A stretch of 64,000 nucleotides of DNA from Streptomyces sp. NBC_00691 (lineage in GTDB: Bacteria; Actinomycetota; Actinomycetes; Streptomycetales; Streptomycetaceae): contig NZ_CP109007.1 of NCBI RefSeq assembly GCF_036226665.1, positions 5,823,501 through 5,887,500 of the forward strand, given 5' to 3'. This document shows, piece after piece, positions 17,378 through 29,600 of this stretch. Both the position numbers and the translations under genes were made by a program. The notes beneath the pieces were generated by a model. That model saw only the letters and a program-made list of their open reading frames with translations. It did not search any database and was not told where the DNA came from. How positions within the stretch are numbered: position 1 is the stretch's first letter; every line of letters starts with the position of its first letter.

Positions 17378-18277
17378 CTACAGCCAGCTCGCGAACTCCA
17401 GGAGCAGCTCGGCATCCTGCCGGCGCCCCGCCGCCAGCGCCCGCGTGCCCGACTCCACCGCCCGGAACAGCGTCCAGCCGCGCAGCCGCTCCCGGTCCAC
17501 GTCCAGGGAGTCGGCCAGTCTGTTGACCCGCCGCCGGGCCGCGGAGGCGCCCGAGGACGCGGCCACCAGATCCTCGACGCGGTCCCGTACGAGCCGGGCG
17601 AGGTCGTACGCCCGCTCGCCGACCAGCGGCTCGGGTCCCACGGCCAGCCAGGGCGCCCGGTCACCGCCGAGCACCTTGCCCTGCCGGAAGTTCCCGTGCA
17701 GCAGCAGCGTCTCCGAGGCGCCGGTCACCAGCTCCTCGCGGGCCGCGAGCGCCGCCGTCGTCAGCTCGGCGGTCGCCGCGTCGGCGCGGTGGGGCTCCAT
17801 CGCCGCCGCCTGCCGGGCGGTCCGCCCGGCCACCGTCTCGAAGCCGTGCTCCGCCGCCGGCTCGACCCACAGCTTGCGTACGGTCCCGGCCGCCTCCAGG
17901 AGCGCCTTCGCCTCCGGGAGCGAGCGCAGGGAGACCTCGGGGTGCAGTCGTTCGAGGACGAGCGCGTCCTCCGCGGCCTCGGCCAGGAGCTGGACCGCGC
18001 CCCAGCCGTTCCAGTGCGCGAGCGCGTCCCGCTCCAGGTCGGGCCGGGCGAACGAGGGCGCGATCTTGAGCGCGGCGGGGGAGCCGTCGGACCGCCGGAC
18101 GAGCACGACCAGGCTGCTGCGTCCGCCGGGCGCCATCACCCGTTCGCTCTCCAGGGAGGCGCGGTCGAGCACCTGACCGGCCCGCTCGGGCAGTGCCTCG
18201 AGCCACTCGGCCGCCACGGCGTCCCCGTACGTCTCACCGAGCGTCCTGATCAGTCGCTGCGGCGGTTCGAAACCCAT
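17378..18277 (-). CDS. Aminoglycoside/hydroxyurea-type phosphotransferase homologue with degenerate active site
   Basis: A 299-residue protein resembling the APH(6)/streptomycin 6-kinase family (aminoglycoside/hydroxyurea antibiotic kinase) along its length, including Lys71 in PAALKIAP and WLAVGPEPLVGERAYDLA. The catalytic loop normally reads HGDxHxxN but here is HGNFRQGK, so the catalytic Asp is Asn196. The metal-binding DPK is GPE at 214-216. It may therefore be inactive as a kinase or have changed activity. It lies divergent from nothing close: 42 bp upstream of the SPFH gene start and 31 bp from the DUF4439 gene on the same strand. Confidence 0.75.
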   Translation of the reverse strand: MGFEPPQRLIRTLGETYGDAVAAEWLEALPERAGQVLDRASLESERVMAPGGRSSLVVLVRRSDGSPAALKIAPSFARPDLERDALAHWNGWGAVQLLAEAAEDALVLERLHPEVSLRSLPEAKALLEAAGTVRKLWVEPAAEHGFETVAGRTARQAAAMEPHRADAATAELTTAALAAREELVTGASETLLLHGNFRQGKVLGGDRAPWLAVGPEPLVGERAYDLARLVRDRVEDLVAASSGASAARRRVNRLADSLDVDRERLRGWTLFRAVESGTRALAAGRRQDAELLLEFASWL

Positions 18278-18308
18278 GCGTACGTTGTTCCTTCGGTCGG
18301 GGCGGGGC

Positions 18309-18725
18309 TCACACCCGCTCGGCGAGCCCAGGAAAGGTTACGTCGCTGCCGCGCCAGCGGACCGCGCGTACCGCCGCCTCCCGCAGCGCGGCGGCCGCCT
18401 CGTGGCGTCGGGGGCCCTCGGCGGCCCGGACGAGGTCGGAGTAGACCCCGGCCACCCGGTCCTCCAGGACGGCCGCGAGCCGGACGGCTCCGGCCGGGTC
18501 CGCGACCCGGAAGGGCAGCTCGTACGCGGCCTCCGCCACCACCGGTGTCCCGCCGAGGTCGCGCACGCTCCGGCGCAGGGCGTCCCGGCGGGCCCGGTGC
18601 GCCTCGTACGCGGCGGTGGCCTCGGCCCGCCGTTCCGTACCGATCCGGCCGCCGACGACTCCGTACCCGTACACGGCCGCGTGTTCGGCGGCCAGCGCGG
18701 CCTGGGTCGCGTCGAGGGCGCTCAT
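18309..18725 (-). CDS. DUF4439 ferritin-like domain protein
   Basis: A 138-residue, all-helical protein with an opening AALAAEHAAVYGYGVVGGR and a long Ala/Arg-rich four-helix pattern, as in the DUF4439 ferritin-like family. Its ATG overlaps the stop codon of the lipoprotein gene at 18722 (ATGA), so the two are translationally coupled. Metal binding and function are unproven. It probably works with the lipoprotein at the cell surface or membrane. Confidence 0.78.
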   Translation of the reverse strand: MSALDATQAALAAEHAAVYGYGVVGGRIGTERRAEATAAYEAHRARRDALRRSVRDLGGTPVVAEAAYELPFRVADPAGAVRLAAVLEDRVAGVYSDLVRAAEGPRRHEAAAALREAAVRAVRWRGSDVTFPGLAERV

Positions 18726-19312
18726 GCCCGGGCTCCTTCGGTCAGCAGATAGGCGTGGGCGGCGCCGGCGGCGGCCACGGAGGCCAGCAGCCGGGCGTAC
18801 TCGGGCGGGGCGGTGACCAGGGCGGCGGTGTGGGCGTCGGAGGCCGTGCGTGCGGCCGCCGCGAGCTCCTTCAACGCCGTCCGGGGGTCGGCCGCGACGG
18901 TGACGGGGACGGGAGGCGAAGCCGGCCGGGCGGAGGCGCCGGCGGAGGCAGTGGCAGTGGCGGTGGCGGTCGGGGAGGCGGTCGGCGGGGCCGTCGCCGG
19001 GCGCACCGTCGTACCGCCCTCGCCGAGCGCCCGGGCGTGGGCGGTCACGGAGCGTCGCAGCGGGGTCAGCCGGGGCGCGAGGGCCGGATGGGCGGCGAGG
19101 ACGGCGTCGTAACGTTCCAGCAGGACCCTGGAGGCGGTCACGGAGCGTAGCCGCAGCGCGGCCTCGGCGCGTGCCACCCGTTCGGCCTCCACCTCGGCCG
19201 CGCCGGGCTTCCGGGTCCCCGGATCCTCGGAGGCGGTGCAGCCCGAGAGCGCCGCCGCGGCGGCGGCCGAGACCCCCGCCGCCAGGAGCGCGCGCCTGCC
19301 CGTCGTCGTCAC
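18722..19312 (-). CDS. Lipoprotein, likely partner of the DUF4439 protein
   Basis: The GTG at 19312 gives 196 residues with an N-terminal TTGRRALLAAGVSAAAAAALSGC, a signal peptide with Arg pair and a lipobox cysteine (LSGC) near residue 24. The mature part is Ala-rich helical with a Thr/Ala/Pro spacer (TASPTATATATAS). An upstream in-frame ATG would add 63 non-signal residues and is rejected; a GGGAGAG ribosome binding site precedes the GTG. It is the first gene of a two-gene coupled unit and runs divergently from rimP, sharing about 180 bp of intergenic DNA. Confidence 0.82.
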   Translation of the reverse strand: MTTTGRRALLAAGVSAAAAAALSGCTASEDPGTRKPGAAEVEAERVARAEAALRLRSVTASRVLLERYDAVLAAHPALAPRLTPLRRSVTAHARALGEGGTTVRPATAPPTASPTATATATASAGASARPASPPVPVTVAADPRTALKELAAAARTASDAHTAALVTAPPEYARLLASVAAAGAAHAYLLTEGARA

Positions 19313-19490
19313 TCTCTCTCCCTCGGCCGTGGTACGTCGTCGAAGATCGTCGGGATCACCGCAGGCGAGCGTACCCGCGGGCCCCGGGGCGATGGACGGC
19401 AACACCCTCCGGGACCGGATACCCTTTGGTCTGACACGCGAGAAGACGCGACGAACCCACAACAGCACACGCGGCCGAGGAGTCACCCGG

Positions 19491-19997
19491 ATGAGCACCA
19501 CCCAGAGCGACAGGCTGCGCGAACTCGTGGAGCCGCTCGTCCAGGCGAGGGGCCTGGATCTCGAGGAGATCGAGGTGTCGCGGGCCGGCCGCCGTGGATT
19601 GCTGAGGATCGTCGTCGATTCCGACGAGGGCGTGGAACTGGACGCCTGTGCCGAGCTGAGCCGCGCGATCTCCGAGAAGCTCGACGAGACCGACGCGATG
19701 GGCGAGGGCGAGTACGTCCTCGAAGTCAGCTCCCCCGGCGCCGACCGCCCGCTGACCGAGCACCGCCACTACGTGCGGGCCGTCGGCCGCCTCGCCAAGC
19801 TCCAGCTGACCACCGAAGGCGCCGCCGAGGAACTCGTCGCGCGGATCCTGGCCGTGGACGAGGACGGCCTCGACCTCGAAGTGCCGGGCGTGAAGGGGCG
19901 CAAGCCCACCGCCCGCCGGGTCGCGTTCGCCGACGTCGTCAAGGCGCGTGTCGAGATCGAGTTCAACCGCAAGGACAAGAAGGAAGAGGAGGCGTAG
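19491..19997 (+). CDS. rimP: Ribosome maturation factor RimP
   Basis: A 168-residue factor for 30S subunit maturation. Hallmarks are LRIVVDSDEGVELDACAELSRAISEKLDE and YVLEVSSPGADRPLTEHRHY in the N-terminal half and an SH3-like C-terminal half. The ATG at 19491 follows a GAGGAG ribosome binding site, and upstream codons in frame are discarded. It ends 2 bp before the nusA GTG. Together with the genes to 26421 it forms the conserved rimP-nusA-ylxR-infB-rbfA-truB translation/transcription cluster. Confidence 0.95.
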   Translation: MSTTQSDRLRELVEPLVQARGLDLEEIEVSRAGRRGLLRIVVDSDEGVELDACAELSRAISEKLDETDAMGEGEYVLEVSSPGADRPLTEHRHYVRAVGRLAKLQLTTEGAAEELVARILAVDEDGLDLEVPGVKGRKPTARRVAFADVVKARVEIEFNRKDKKEEEA

Positions 19998-19999
19998 CC

Positions 20000-20995
20000 G
20001 TGGACATCGACGTGAAGCTGCTCAAGGGCTTGGCGCATGAGAAGGAGATCTCCTTCGACCTGCTGGTCGAGGCGATCGAGTCGGCCCTCCTCATCGCCTA
20101 CCACCGCACCCCCGACGCCCGCCGCCACGCGCGTGTGGAGCTGGACCGGCTCACCGGTCACGTGACGGTGTGGGCGAAGGAAGACCCCTCCGACCTGGAG
20201 GAGGGTCAGGAGCCCAAGGACTTCGACGACACCCCGTCGGACTTCGGCCGGATCGCGGCGAGCACCGCCCGCCAGGTGATCCAGCAGCGTCTGCGGGACG
20301 CCGAGAACGACGTGACGTTCGGCGAGTACGCGCGCCGCGAGGGCGATGTCGTCGCCGGTGTCGTGCAGCAGGGCAAGGACCCGAAGAACGTCCTGGTCCG
20401 GCTGGACGACAAGCTGGAGGCCATTCTTCCGGTGCAGGAGCAGGTGCCGGGCGAGGACTACACGCACGGTCTGCGCCTGCGGACCTACGTCGTCCGGGTG
20501 GCGAAGGGTGTCCGCGGTCCGTCCGTCACCCTTTCGCGCACCCACCCCAATCTGGTGAAGAAGCTCTTCGCCCTGGAGGTGCCGGAGATCGCCGACGGCT
20601 CGGTCGAGATCGCGGCCATCGCCCGTGAGGCCGGCCACCGCACCAAGATCGCCGTCCGTTCCACCCGTTCGGGCCTGAACCCCAAGGGTGCCTGCATCGG
20701 CCCGATGGGCAGCCGCGTCCGCAACGTGATGGCGGAGCTGCTCGGCGAGAAGATCGACATCGTCGACTGGTCGGACGACCCGGCCGAGATGGTGGCGAAC
20801 GCGCTCTCCCCGGCGCGGGTGTCCCGGGTCGAGGTCGTCGACATGGCGGCCCGGTCCGCGCGCGTGACGGTGCCGGACTACCAGCTGTCGCTGGCGATCG
20901 GCAAGGAGGGCCAGAACGCCCGCCTCGCCGCGCGCCTCACCGGCTGGCGGATCGACATCCGTCCCGACACCGAGCCGAGCGGTCCCGAGGACTGA
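20000..20995 (+). CDS. nusA: Transcription termination/antitermination protein NusA
   Basis: A 331-residue protein binding RNA polymerase and nascent RNA, acting in pausing, termination and rRNA antitermination. Domains in order are the N-terminal RNAP-binding region (about 1-120), S1 (VVAGVVQQGKDPKNVLVRLDDK), KH1 with GPMGSRVRNVMAELLGEKIDIV and KH2 with IGKEGQNARLAARLTGWRIDI. The short actinobacterial form lacks the extra C-terminal repeats of E. coli. The GTG start is coupled to rimP. Confidence 0.96.
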   Translation: MDIDVKLLKGLAHEKEISFDLLVEAIESALLIAYHRTPDARRHARVELDRLTGHVTVWAKEDPSDLEEGQEPKDFDDTPSDFGRIAASTARQVIQQRLRDAENDVTFGEYARREGDVVAGVVQQGKDPKNVLVRLDDKLEAILPVQEQVPGEDYTHGLRLRTYVVRVAKGVRGPSVTLSRTHPNLVKKLFALEVPEIADGSVEIAAIAREAGHRTKIAVRSTRSGLNPKGACIGPMGSRVRNVMAELLGEKIDIVDWSDDPAEMVANALSPARVSRVEVVDMAARSARVTVPDYQLSLAIGKEGQNARLAARLTGWRIDIRPDTEPSGPED

Positions 20996-21069
20996 GACCG
21001 TTTTTGGCCAACAACTGTTCGATTCTTGCCCCAAACAGGTGAGGTCGGTACGGGGAGGTAGACTTAATC

Positions 21070-21351
21070 GTGTCTGGCCGGACGCATGCCCGCGCGTGCC
21101 CTGAGCGAACCTGTGTGGGATGCCGGGTGCGAGCGGCCAAGAGCGATCTGCTGCGGATCGTGGTGAACAAGGACGAGTGCGTTCCTGATCATCGCGGTAC
21201 GCTGCCCGGCCGGGGTGCGTACCTGCACCCCGCCGTGGCTTGTCTCGACCTGGCGGTCCGCCGCCGAGCGTTCCCGAGGGCCTTCAAGGTCCAGGGCCCG
21301 CTCGAAACAGCGGAACTACGTCACCACGTCGAACGGCCGGCACCGCAGTGA
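21070..21351 (+). CDS. YlxR family RNA-binding protein (RnpM-like)
   Basis: A 93-residue basic protein of the YlxR/DUF448 family, with CVGCRVRAAKSDLLRIVV and the GRGAYLHP loop followed by an RRAF segment. The family member in firmicutes binds RNase P RNA and modulates its activity. The start is GTG at 21070, preceded by GGGGAGG at a rather long spacing. The 74-bp gap after nusA holds the T-rich GTTTTTGG but no hairpin, so read-through from nusA is likely. Confidence 0.9.
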   Translation: MSGRTHARACPERTCVGCRVRAAKSDLLRIVVNKDECVPDHRGTLPGRGAYLHPAVACLDLAVRRRAFPRAFKVQGPLETAELRHHVERPAPQ

Positions 21352-21416
21352 AGAAGTACGGCACGGAACACCGTGCGGTCAGGTACCTCGCGAGTTGGAA
21401 GTAGGTCGAGATTGCG

Positions 21417-21459
21417 ATGAGCACTCGATGAGTACGCGATGAGTACGCCCATGAAGTAG
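21417..21459 (+). promoter_or_regulatory. Three overlapping mini-ORFs in the infB leader
   Basis: Reading the + strand, ATG at 21417 encodes MSTR and stops at 21431; ATG at 21428 encodes MSTR and stops at 21442; ATG at 21439 encodes MSTPMK and stops at 21459. Each start overlaps the previous stop by four bases (ATGA). This is a chain of tiny coupled ORFs 38 bp before infB. It may be a translation-sensing leader; the role is inferred. Confidence 0.5.
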
Positions 21460-21463
21460 CGAC

Positions 21464-21484
21464 GGTCCGGCGGTAACCCGGACC
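21464..21484 (+). promoter_or_regulatory. Hairpin directly before the infB ribosome binding site
   Basis: A 7-bp stem (GGTCCGG with CCGGACC) and a 7-nt loop lie just upstream of AAAGGAG and the infB GTG. It is a stand-by or sequestering structure rather than a terminator, because infB follows immediately without a T run. Confidence 0.55.
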
Positions 21485-21497
21485 TCAAAGGAGCGAA

Positions 21498-24611
<3,114 letters not shown>

Positions 24612-24633
24612 TCGCGTCCGATCGCAGCAGTGA

Positions 24634-24677
24634 GCCGGGGCCGGTCGGCGGAAACTATTCCGTCGATCGGCCCCGGC
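24634..24677 (+). terminator. Terminator after infB
   Basis: An 11-bp stem (GCCGGGGCCGG with TCGGCCCCGGC, one G-U pair) with a long loop, 23 bp past the infB stop. It could be an attenuator within the operon. Confidence 0.65.
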
Positions 24678-24759
24678 CGTTGCGTGTACGGTTTCGGATG
24701 TCCCCGCCGAGTGGTCGGCGGGCACACCGAACCCGAACCGGCGGGACATCCGGACATAC

Positions 24760-25053
24760 ATGTACGTGGGGACACTGTCCTTCGATCTGCTCCTCGGCGA
24801 CGTTCGTTCGTTGAAGGAGAAACGCTCCGTCGTCAAGCCGATCGTCGCCGAGCTCCAGCGGAAATTCGCGGTGAGCGTGGCGGAGGTCAGCGCCCAGAAC
24901 CTCCATCGACGGGCCGAGATCGGCGTCGCGATGGTGTCGGGGGACACGGGACACCTCAGCGACGTACTGGACCGGTGCGAGCGGCTCGTCGCCGCCCGTC
25001 CCGAGGTGGAGCTGCTGTCGGTGCGCCGCAGGCTCCACACTGATGAAGACTGA
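24760..25053 (+). CDS. DUF503 domain protein
   Basis: A 97-residue protein of the DUF503 (YlxP) family, with MYVGTLSFDLLLGDVRSLKEKRSVVKPIVAELQRKF and VAEVSAQNLHRRAEIGVAMVS. The family is regularly found between infB and rbfA in actinobacteria and firmicutes. A role near ribosome assembly is inferred from this linkage only. It has an infB-side terminator upstream and overlaps the spurious upstream part of rbfA's frame. Confidence 0.88.
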   Translation: MYVGTLSFDLLLGDVRSLKEKRSVVKPIVAELQRKFAVSVAEVSAQNLHRRAEIGVAMVSGDTGHLSDVLDRCERLVAARPEVELLSVRRRLHTDED

Positions 25054-25084
25054 TGTTGAGCAAGGCAAAGAAGGAGAAGGACCA

Positions 25085-25525
25085 GTGGCCGACAACGCGC
25101 GGGCGAAGAAGCTGGCAGACCTCATCCGGGAGGTGGTCGCCGAGAAGCTGCAGCGCGGCATCAAGGACCCCCGCCTGGGCACGCACGTGACCATCACGGA
25201 CACCCGCGTCACCGGCGACCTGCGGGAGGCCACGGTCTTCTACACGGTCTACGGCGACGAGGAGGAGCGCGCGAGCGCCGCCGCGGGCCTGGAGAGCGCC
25301 AAGGGCATCCTCCGTTCGGCCGTGGGCCGCGCGGCGGGGACCAAGTTCACCCCGACCCTGGCCTTCGTGGCCGACGCCCTCCCGGAGAACGCCAAGACCA
25401 TCGAGGACCTCCTCGACCGGGCGCGGGCCTCGGACGAGCAGGTGCGGGAGGCGTCCTCGGGCGCCGCCTTCGCCGGCGACGCCGACCCCTACAAGAAGCC
25501 GGGCGAGGACGAAGCCGCCGAATGA
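25085..25525 (+). CDS. rbfA: 30S ribosome-binding factor RbfA
   Basis: A 146-residue KH-fold protein for 16S rRNA maturation, with DLIREVVAEKLQRGIKDPRLGTHVTITDTRVTGDLREATVFYTV and the long C-terminal acidic tail common in actinobacteria. The GTG at 25085 follows GAAGGAGAAGG; residues encoded upstream of it in frame are not conserved. The last codons overlap truB by four bases (ATGA). Confidence 0.94.
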   Translation: MADNARAKKLADLIREVVAEKLQRGIKDPRLGTHVTITDTRVTGDLREATVFYTVYGDEEERASAAAGLESAKGILRSAVGRAAGTKFTPTLAFVADALPENAKTIEDLLDRARASDEQVREASSGAAFAGDADPYKKPGEDEAAE

Positions 25526-26421
25526 GCAACGCAGCAAAGACGCCCGACGGCCTTGTCATCGTCGACAAGCCGTCGGGCTTCACCTCGCACGACGTCGTGG
25601 CCAAGATGCGCGGGATCGCCAAGACCCGCCGGGTCGGCCACGCCGGCACGCTCGACCCGATGGCCACCGGCGTCCTCGTCCTCGGTGTGGAGCGGGCGAC
25701 CAAGCTCCTCGGTCACCTCGCGCTGACCGAGAAGGAGTACCTGGGCACCATCCGCCTGGGCCAGACGACGGTCACCGACGACGCCGAGGGCGAGATCACG
25801 GCCTCCGTCGACGCCTCCGAGGTGACCCGCGAGGGCATCGACGCGGGCGTCGCCGAGCTGACCGGCGCCATCATGCAGGTGCCGTCCAAGGTCTCCGCGA
25901 TCAAGATCGACGGCAAGCGGTCGTACGCGCGCGTGCGCGGCGGCGAGGAGTTCGAGATCCCGGCACGCCCGGTCACCGTCTCCTCCTTCCAGGTGTACGA
26001 CGTCCGTGAGGCGACCGCCGAGGACGGCACCCCCGTCGTCGACCTGGTCGTCTCCGTGGTCTGCTCCTCCGGTACGTACATCCGGGCGCTCGCCCGGGAC
26101 CTGGGCGCGGGCCTCGGCGTGGGCGGGCACCTGACCGCGCTGCGCCGCACCCGGGTCGGGCCGTACAAGCTGGACGCGGCGAAGACGCTCGACCAGCTCC
26201 AGGAGGACCTCACGGTCATGCCGGTGGCCGACGCCGCCTCGGCGGCGTTCCCCCGGTGGGACGTCGACGAGAAGCGGGCCAAGCTGCTGCTCAACGGCGT
26301 CCGCCTGGAGATGCCGGAGTACCCGGCGGGTCCGGTCGCGGTCTTCGGGCCCGAGGGGACCCTGCTGGCGCTCGTGGAGGACCAGCGGGGCAAGGCCAGG
26401 AGCCTCGCCGTCTTCGGCTGA
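25522..26421 (+). CDS. truB: tRNA pseudouridine(55) synthase TruB
   Basis: A 299-residue enzyme that converts U55 in the T loop of tRNAs to pseudouridine. The catalytic Asp45 is in GHAGTLDPMATGVL. Other family motifs are SALKIDGKRSYAR-like VSAIKIDGKRSYARVR and SSGTYIRALARDLG. The C-terminal part is a short PUA-like region. It is coupled to rbfA and ends the translation cluster, followed by a strong terminator. Confidence 0.96.
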   Translation: MSNAAKTPDGLVIVDKPSGFTSHDVVAKMRGIAKTRRVGHAGTLDPMATGVLVLGVERATKLLGHLALTEKEYLGTIRLGQTTVTDDAEGEITASVDASEVTREGIDAGVAELTGAIMQVPSKVSAIKIDGKRSYARVRGGEEFEIPARPVTVSSFQVYDVREATAEDGTPVVDLVVSVVCSSGTYIRALARDLGAGLGVGGHLTALRRTRVGPYKLDAAKTLDQLQEDLTVMPVADAASAAFPRWDVDEKRAKLLLNGVRLEMPEYPAGPVAVFGPEGTLLALVEDQRGKARSLAVFG

Positions 26422-26455
26422 TCCGAGCGCTCCGGAGATCATCCTCCGTTTCGTG

Positions 26456-26487
26456 GTGGGGCGGGCACGCGCGCGTGCCCGCCCCAC
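26456..26487 (+). terminator. Terminator after truB
   Basis: A perfect 32-bp palindrome (GTGGGGCGGGCACGCG and its complement) ending the translation cluster; the folded stem is about 14 bp. Confidence 0.9.
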
Positions 26488-26620
26488 TCGTCTCCCCCCG
26501 CGAGAGCCTGTCCCGGGGAACGCCGAAGAATCACCCGATCAGGGAGGCGCTCGGAGTGAAGGGGGGAGTGCCAGGGGGCGCGTTCCCCTGTCGTGGTCCG
26601 CCGTGTGATCACCGGCGACC

Positions 26621-26626
26621 TACCGT
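26621..26626 (+). promoter_or_regulatory. -10 box for the STAND gene
   Basis: TACCGT ends 7 bp before the ATG at 26634, with no Shine-Dalgarno between. This is consistent with a leaderless transcript. No clear -35 hexamer was found. Confidence 0.4.
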
Positions 26627-26633
26627 CGACCCC

Positions 26634-29600
26634 ATGGGACGCGGGGACCTGGCGACGCTGGTGCGGATCTGCGATCTGGCGGGCCGGCCTCGCGGCACCG
26701 GTTTTCTCGCCGACCACCACGGAACGGTCGTCACCAGTCACGAAGCCGTCGACGGGCTCAGCCGTGTCGTCCTGCACGCCCCCGGCGACCGGACCTGGCT
26801 CGCCGAGGCCGAAGCCGTCACCCCGCTGCCGGAGCGCGGCCTCGCGCTCGTACGGACCGAAGGCCTCGACGTCCGGCCGCTGCCGCTCGCGACCCGCACC
26901 GAGATCGAACCCGGCACCTACGTACGGATCGCCGCCCACGGCTGGCGCGAGGCTCGTGTACTCGGCCCCGTGGGCGTCACGTACACCGCCGCCGACCGGT
27001 TCCACGCGGTCGCCGACGCCCTCGAACTGGCCATCGGCACCGAGGGCGCCGAAGCCCTCCGGCTCGGCGGGCAGGCCGCCGGCGGCCCCGTCCTCGACAC
27101 CACCACCGGCACCGTCCTCGCCGTCCTCGGCACCGCCCTGCACGGCGACCGCCCCGCCGCCGGATACGCGGTGCGCCTGCGCCCCGACGGCCCCCTCACC
27201 GCCCTCCTCCGGCGCAACGCGGCCACCGTCCCCGCCTACGGTCCCGACCTCAACCTCGCCGGCATCCTGGAACTCACCGCCACCTCCACCGGCCCCGTAC
27301 GGGACCCCGGCCCCTGGCCCGAGCCCGTCGAACGCCCCGAGTGCGTCCGGGAGTTCGCGCGCTTCACGGCGGGCGAGGCGCCGGTCCTCGGCCTCGTCGG
27401 CGCCCCCGGCACCGGTCGCACCACAGCCCTCGCCGCCCTCTGCGCCCGCCGTGCCCGGGGCGTCGCGCCCGCCCCCACCGTCCGGCTGCGCGGCGCCGAC
27501 CTGCGCGCCGGGGACCGCTCGCTCGCCGAGGCCGTCGGCCGCGCCCTCCAGCAGGCCAGCCGGATCGTCGCCGCCTCCGGGGCGCTCGGCGACACCACCA
27601 CCGCCACGCCCGAACGGGCCGCGGCCCTCGCCCATGAGGCGGGCCGCCCGCTCCTCGTCGTCCTCGACGGTCCCGAGGAGATGCCGCCGCACCTCGCCCA
27701 CCGGCTCGCCGACTGGACGACCGCCACCGAGGAGTGGCTCCGCGCCCACCACGCCCACCTCGTCACCGCCTGCCGCCCCGAGCACTGGGAACGCGCGGGC
27801 GCCCTCTACCGCCCCGGCGCGCTGCACCGGCCGACGCCGGGCCCCCGGGACGGGGCGCCCGGCGGACCGCCCGCCGCCCTCGTCCTCGGTTCCTACTCCG
27901 CGGCCGAGGCCCAGGCCGTACGCGAGGGGTACGGGCTGAGGGAGGCGGACCTCGCCGAGGCCGACGCCCGCCATCCGCTGGCCCTGCGGCTGCTCGCCGA
28001 GGTGCGGGCGGCGTTGCCGCCGGACGTCCCCGGCCGGCCGGGGCGCGAGGAGATCTTCACCGCGTACCTCGACCTGATGTGCCTGCGGATCGCCGTCCGG
28101 ATCGCCGCGGGCTCCCGGCCCCTGCCGCCGGGGACCGCCGTACGCCGCCTCGCCGCCCGTGTCACCGGTCAGGTCCACGAGGCGGCCCGTCGCTGTCTGG
28201 GGCCCGGGCACGGCGTCCTCGACCGGGCCTCCTTCGAGGAGCTCTTCCCCTGGCGGGAGGGCTGGGCCTCGGCGGTCCTCACCGAAGGCCTCCTCGTCCC
28301 TGCGGGCTCCGGGTACCGCTTCGCCCACGAGGAACTCGCGGACTGGGTGCAGGCGTCCCACCTGGACCTGGACGGCGCCCTGGAGGCGCTGCTCTCGCTG
28401 GGGCCCGGCTCGCTCGCCGGTGCCGAGACCGGGACGGGTGCCGAGACCGGGGCGGGTCCGCAGGACGCGACCCGACCCGCCGACTCCGCCGCCCCTCCCG
28501 CGCCGCCCTCCGTCCCCCGGCAGCGGACCCCCGACGACGCGCCCCCGCCGGTCCCGCGTCACCGCATCGGCCCCGTCCTCCAGGCACTCCTGCTGCTCCA
28601 CCGGGAGCGCGGCCCGGCCGCCCTCGCTCCCCGGCTCGCCGTACTCGCCGAGACCCTCGGGCGGTACGCCGACGGTGAGGGCGGAGCCTCCGGCGACGGG
28701 CCGTGGTGGGCCGCCCGGCTGTTCGGCGAGAGCGTGCGGAGGCTGCCGGATCCCCGGCCGTACCTGCCCGTGCTGCGACTGCTCGCCGACCGGATCGGGG
28801 CGGTCGGCGCGCCGAACGAGGCGGGCTCCGCGCCGCACGACCGGCCGGGCGCCGGCCGGACCGGCGCCCGCGTCGGACGACACGCGGTGTTCGCCGCGTT
28901 CGGGCCCGGCTTCTGGCTGGGGCTGCCGCTCGGGGAGGACGAGCGGATCGACCTGCTGCGCCGGACCGTCCCCGCCGACCCGGCGCCGGCCGACGACCCC
29001 GGCGGCGAGCGGTCCCTCGCCGCCGTCGCCGGGCTGCTCGCCGCCGACCCCCGGGGCGTGCAGCCGCTGCTCTGCCGCTGGTTCGGCGACGACCGCACCC
29101 TCCCCGCCGCCCCCGGCGCGACCGTCGCCACCGCCGCCCAGGCCCTGCTGCACACCCATCGGGGGCTCGCCGTCGACGATCTGTGCGAGGCACTCGTCGC
29201 CACCGCCCACCCGATGGCCGACGGCCTCCTCGCCGCCCTCGCCGAGGACGAGCCCTCCGCCGTCTGCCGTGCCGTGGACCGATGGGCCCACGACGACGGG
29301 CGCCCGGAGCGGCGCGTCGCGGCCGCCACGTACGGCCATCTGGCCGCCGGCCACGCCACCCGGCCCCCCGACCGGGAACTCCTCCGCTTCGCCGCCCTGG
29401 CCCTGCTCGCCCGCCCCGGCGACCAGGCCCTCCACGGCGCCGCCCTCGGCCTGCTCATCCGGGACCCGGAGAGCCGCGACCGCCACCTGCCGCGCGCCCT
29501 CGCCGAGCCCCGGGTGCCCGCGAGCGCCCTCGCCGAGGCCCTCGCGGCCGACCCCGGACCGGTCCTCGCCGCCTTCGGAGCCCGGCTGGACGGCATCGGC

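Noticed and set aside
26422..26633. Possible extra MITE copy (GAGAGCCTGTCCC) near the truB terminator
   Set aside because: Similarity is limited to a few bases, with no terminal repeat pair or CTAG flank.
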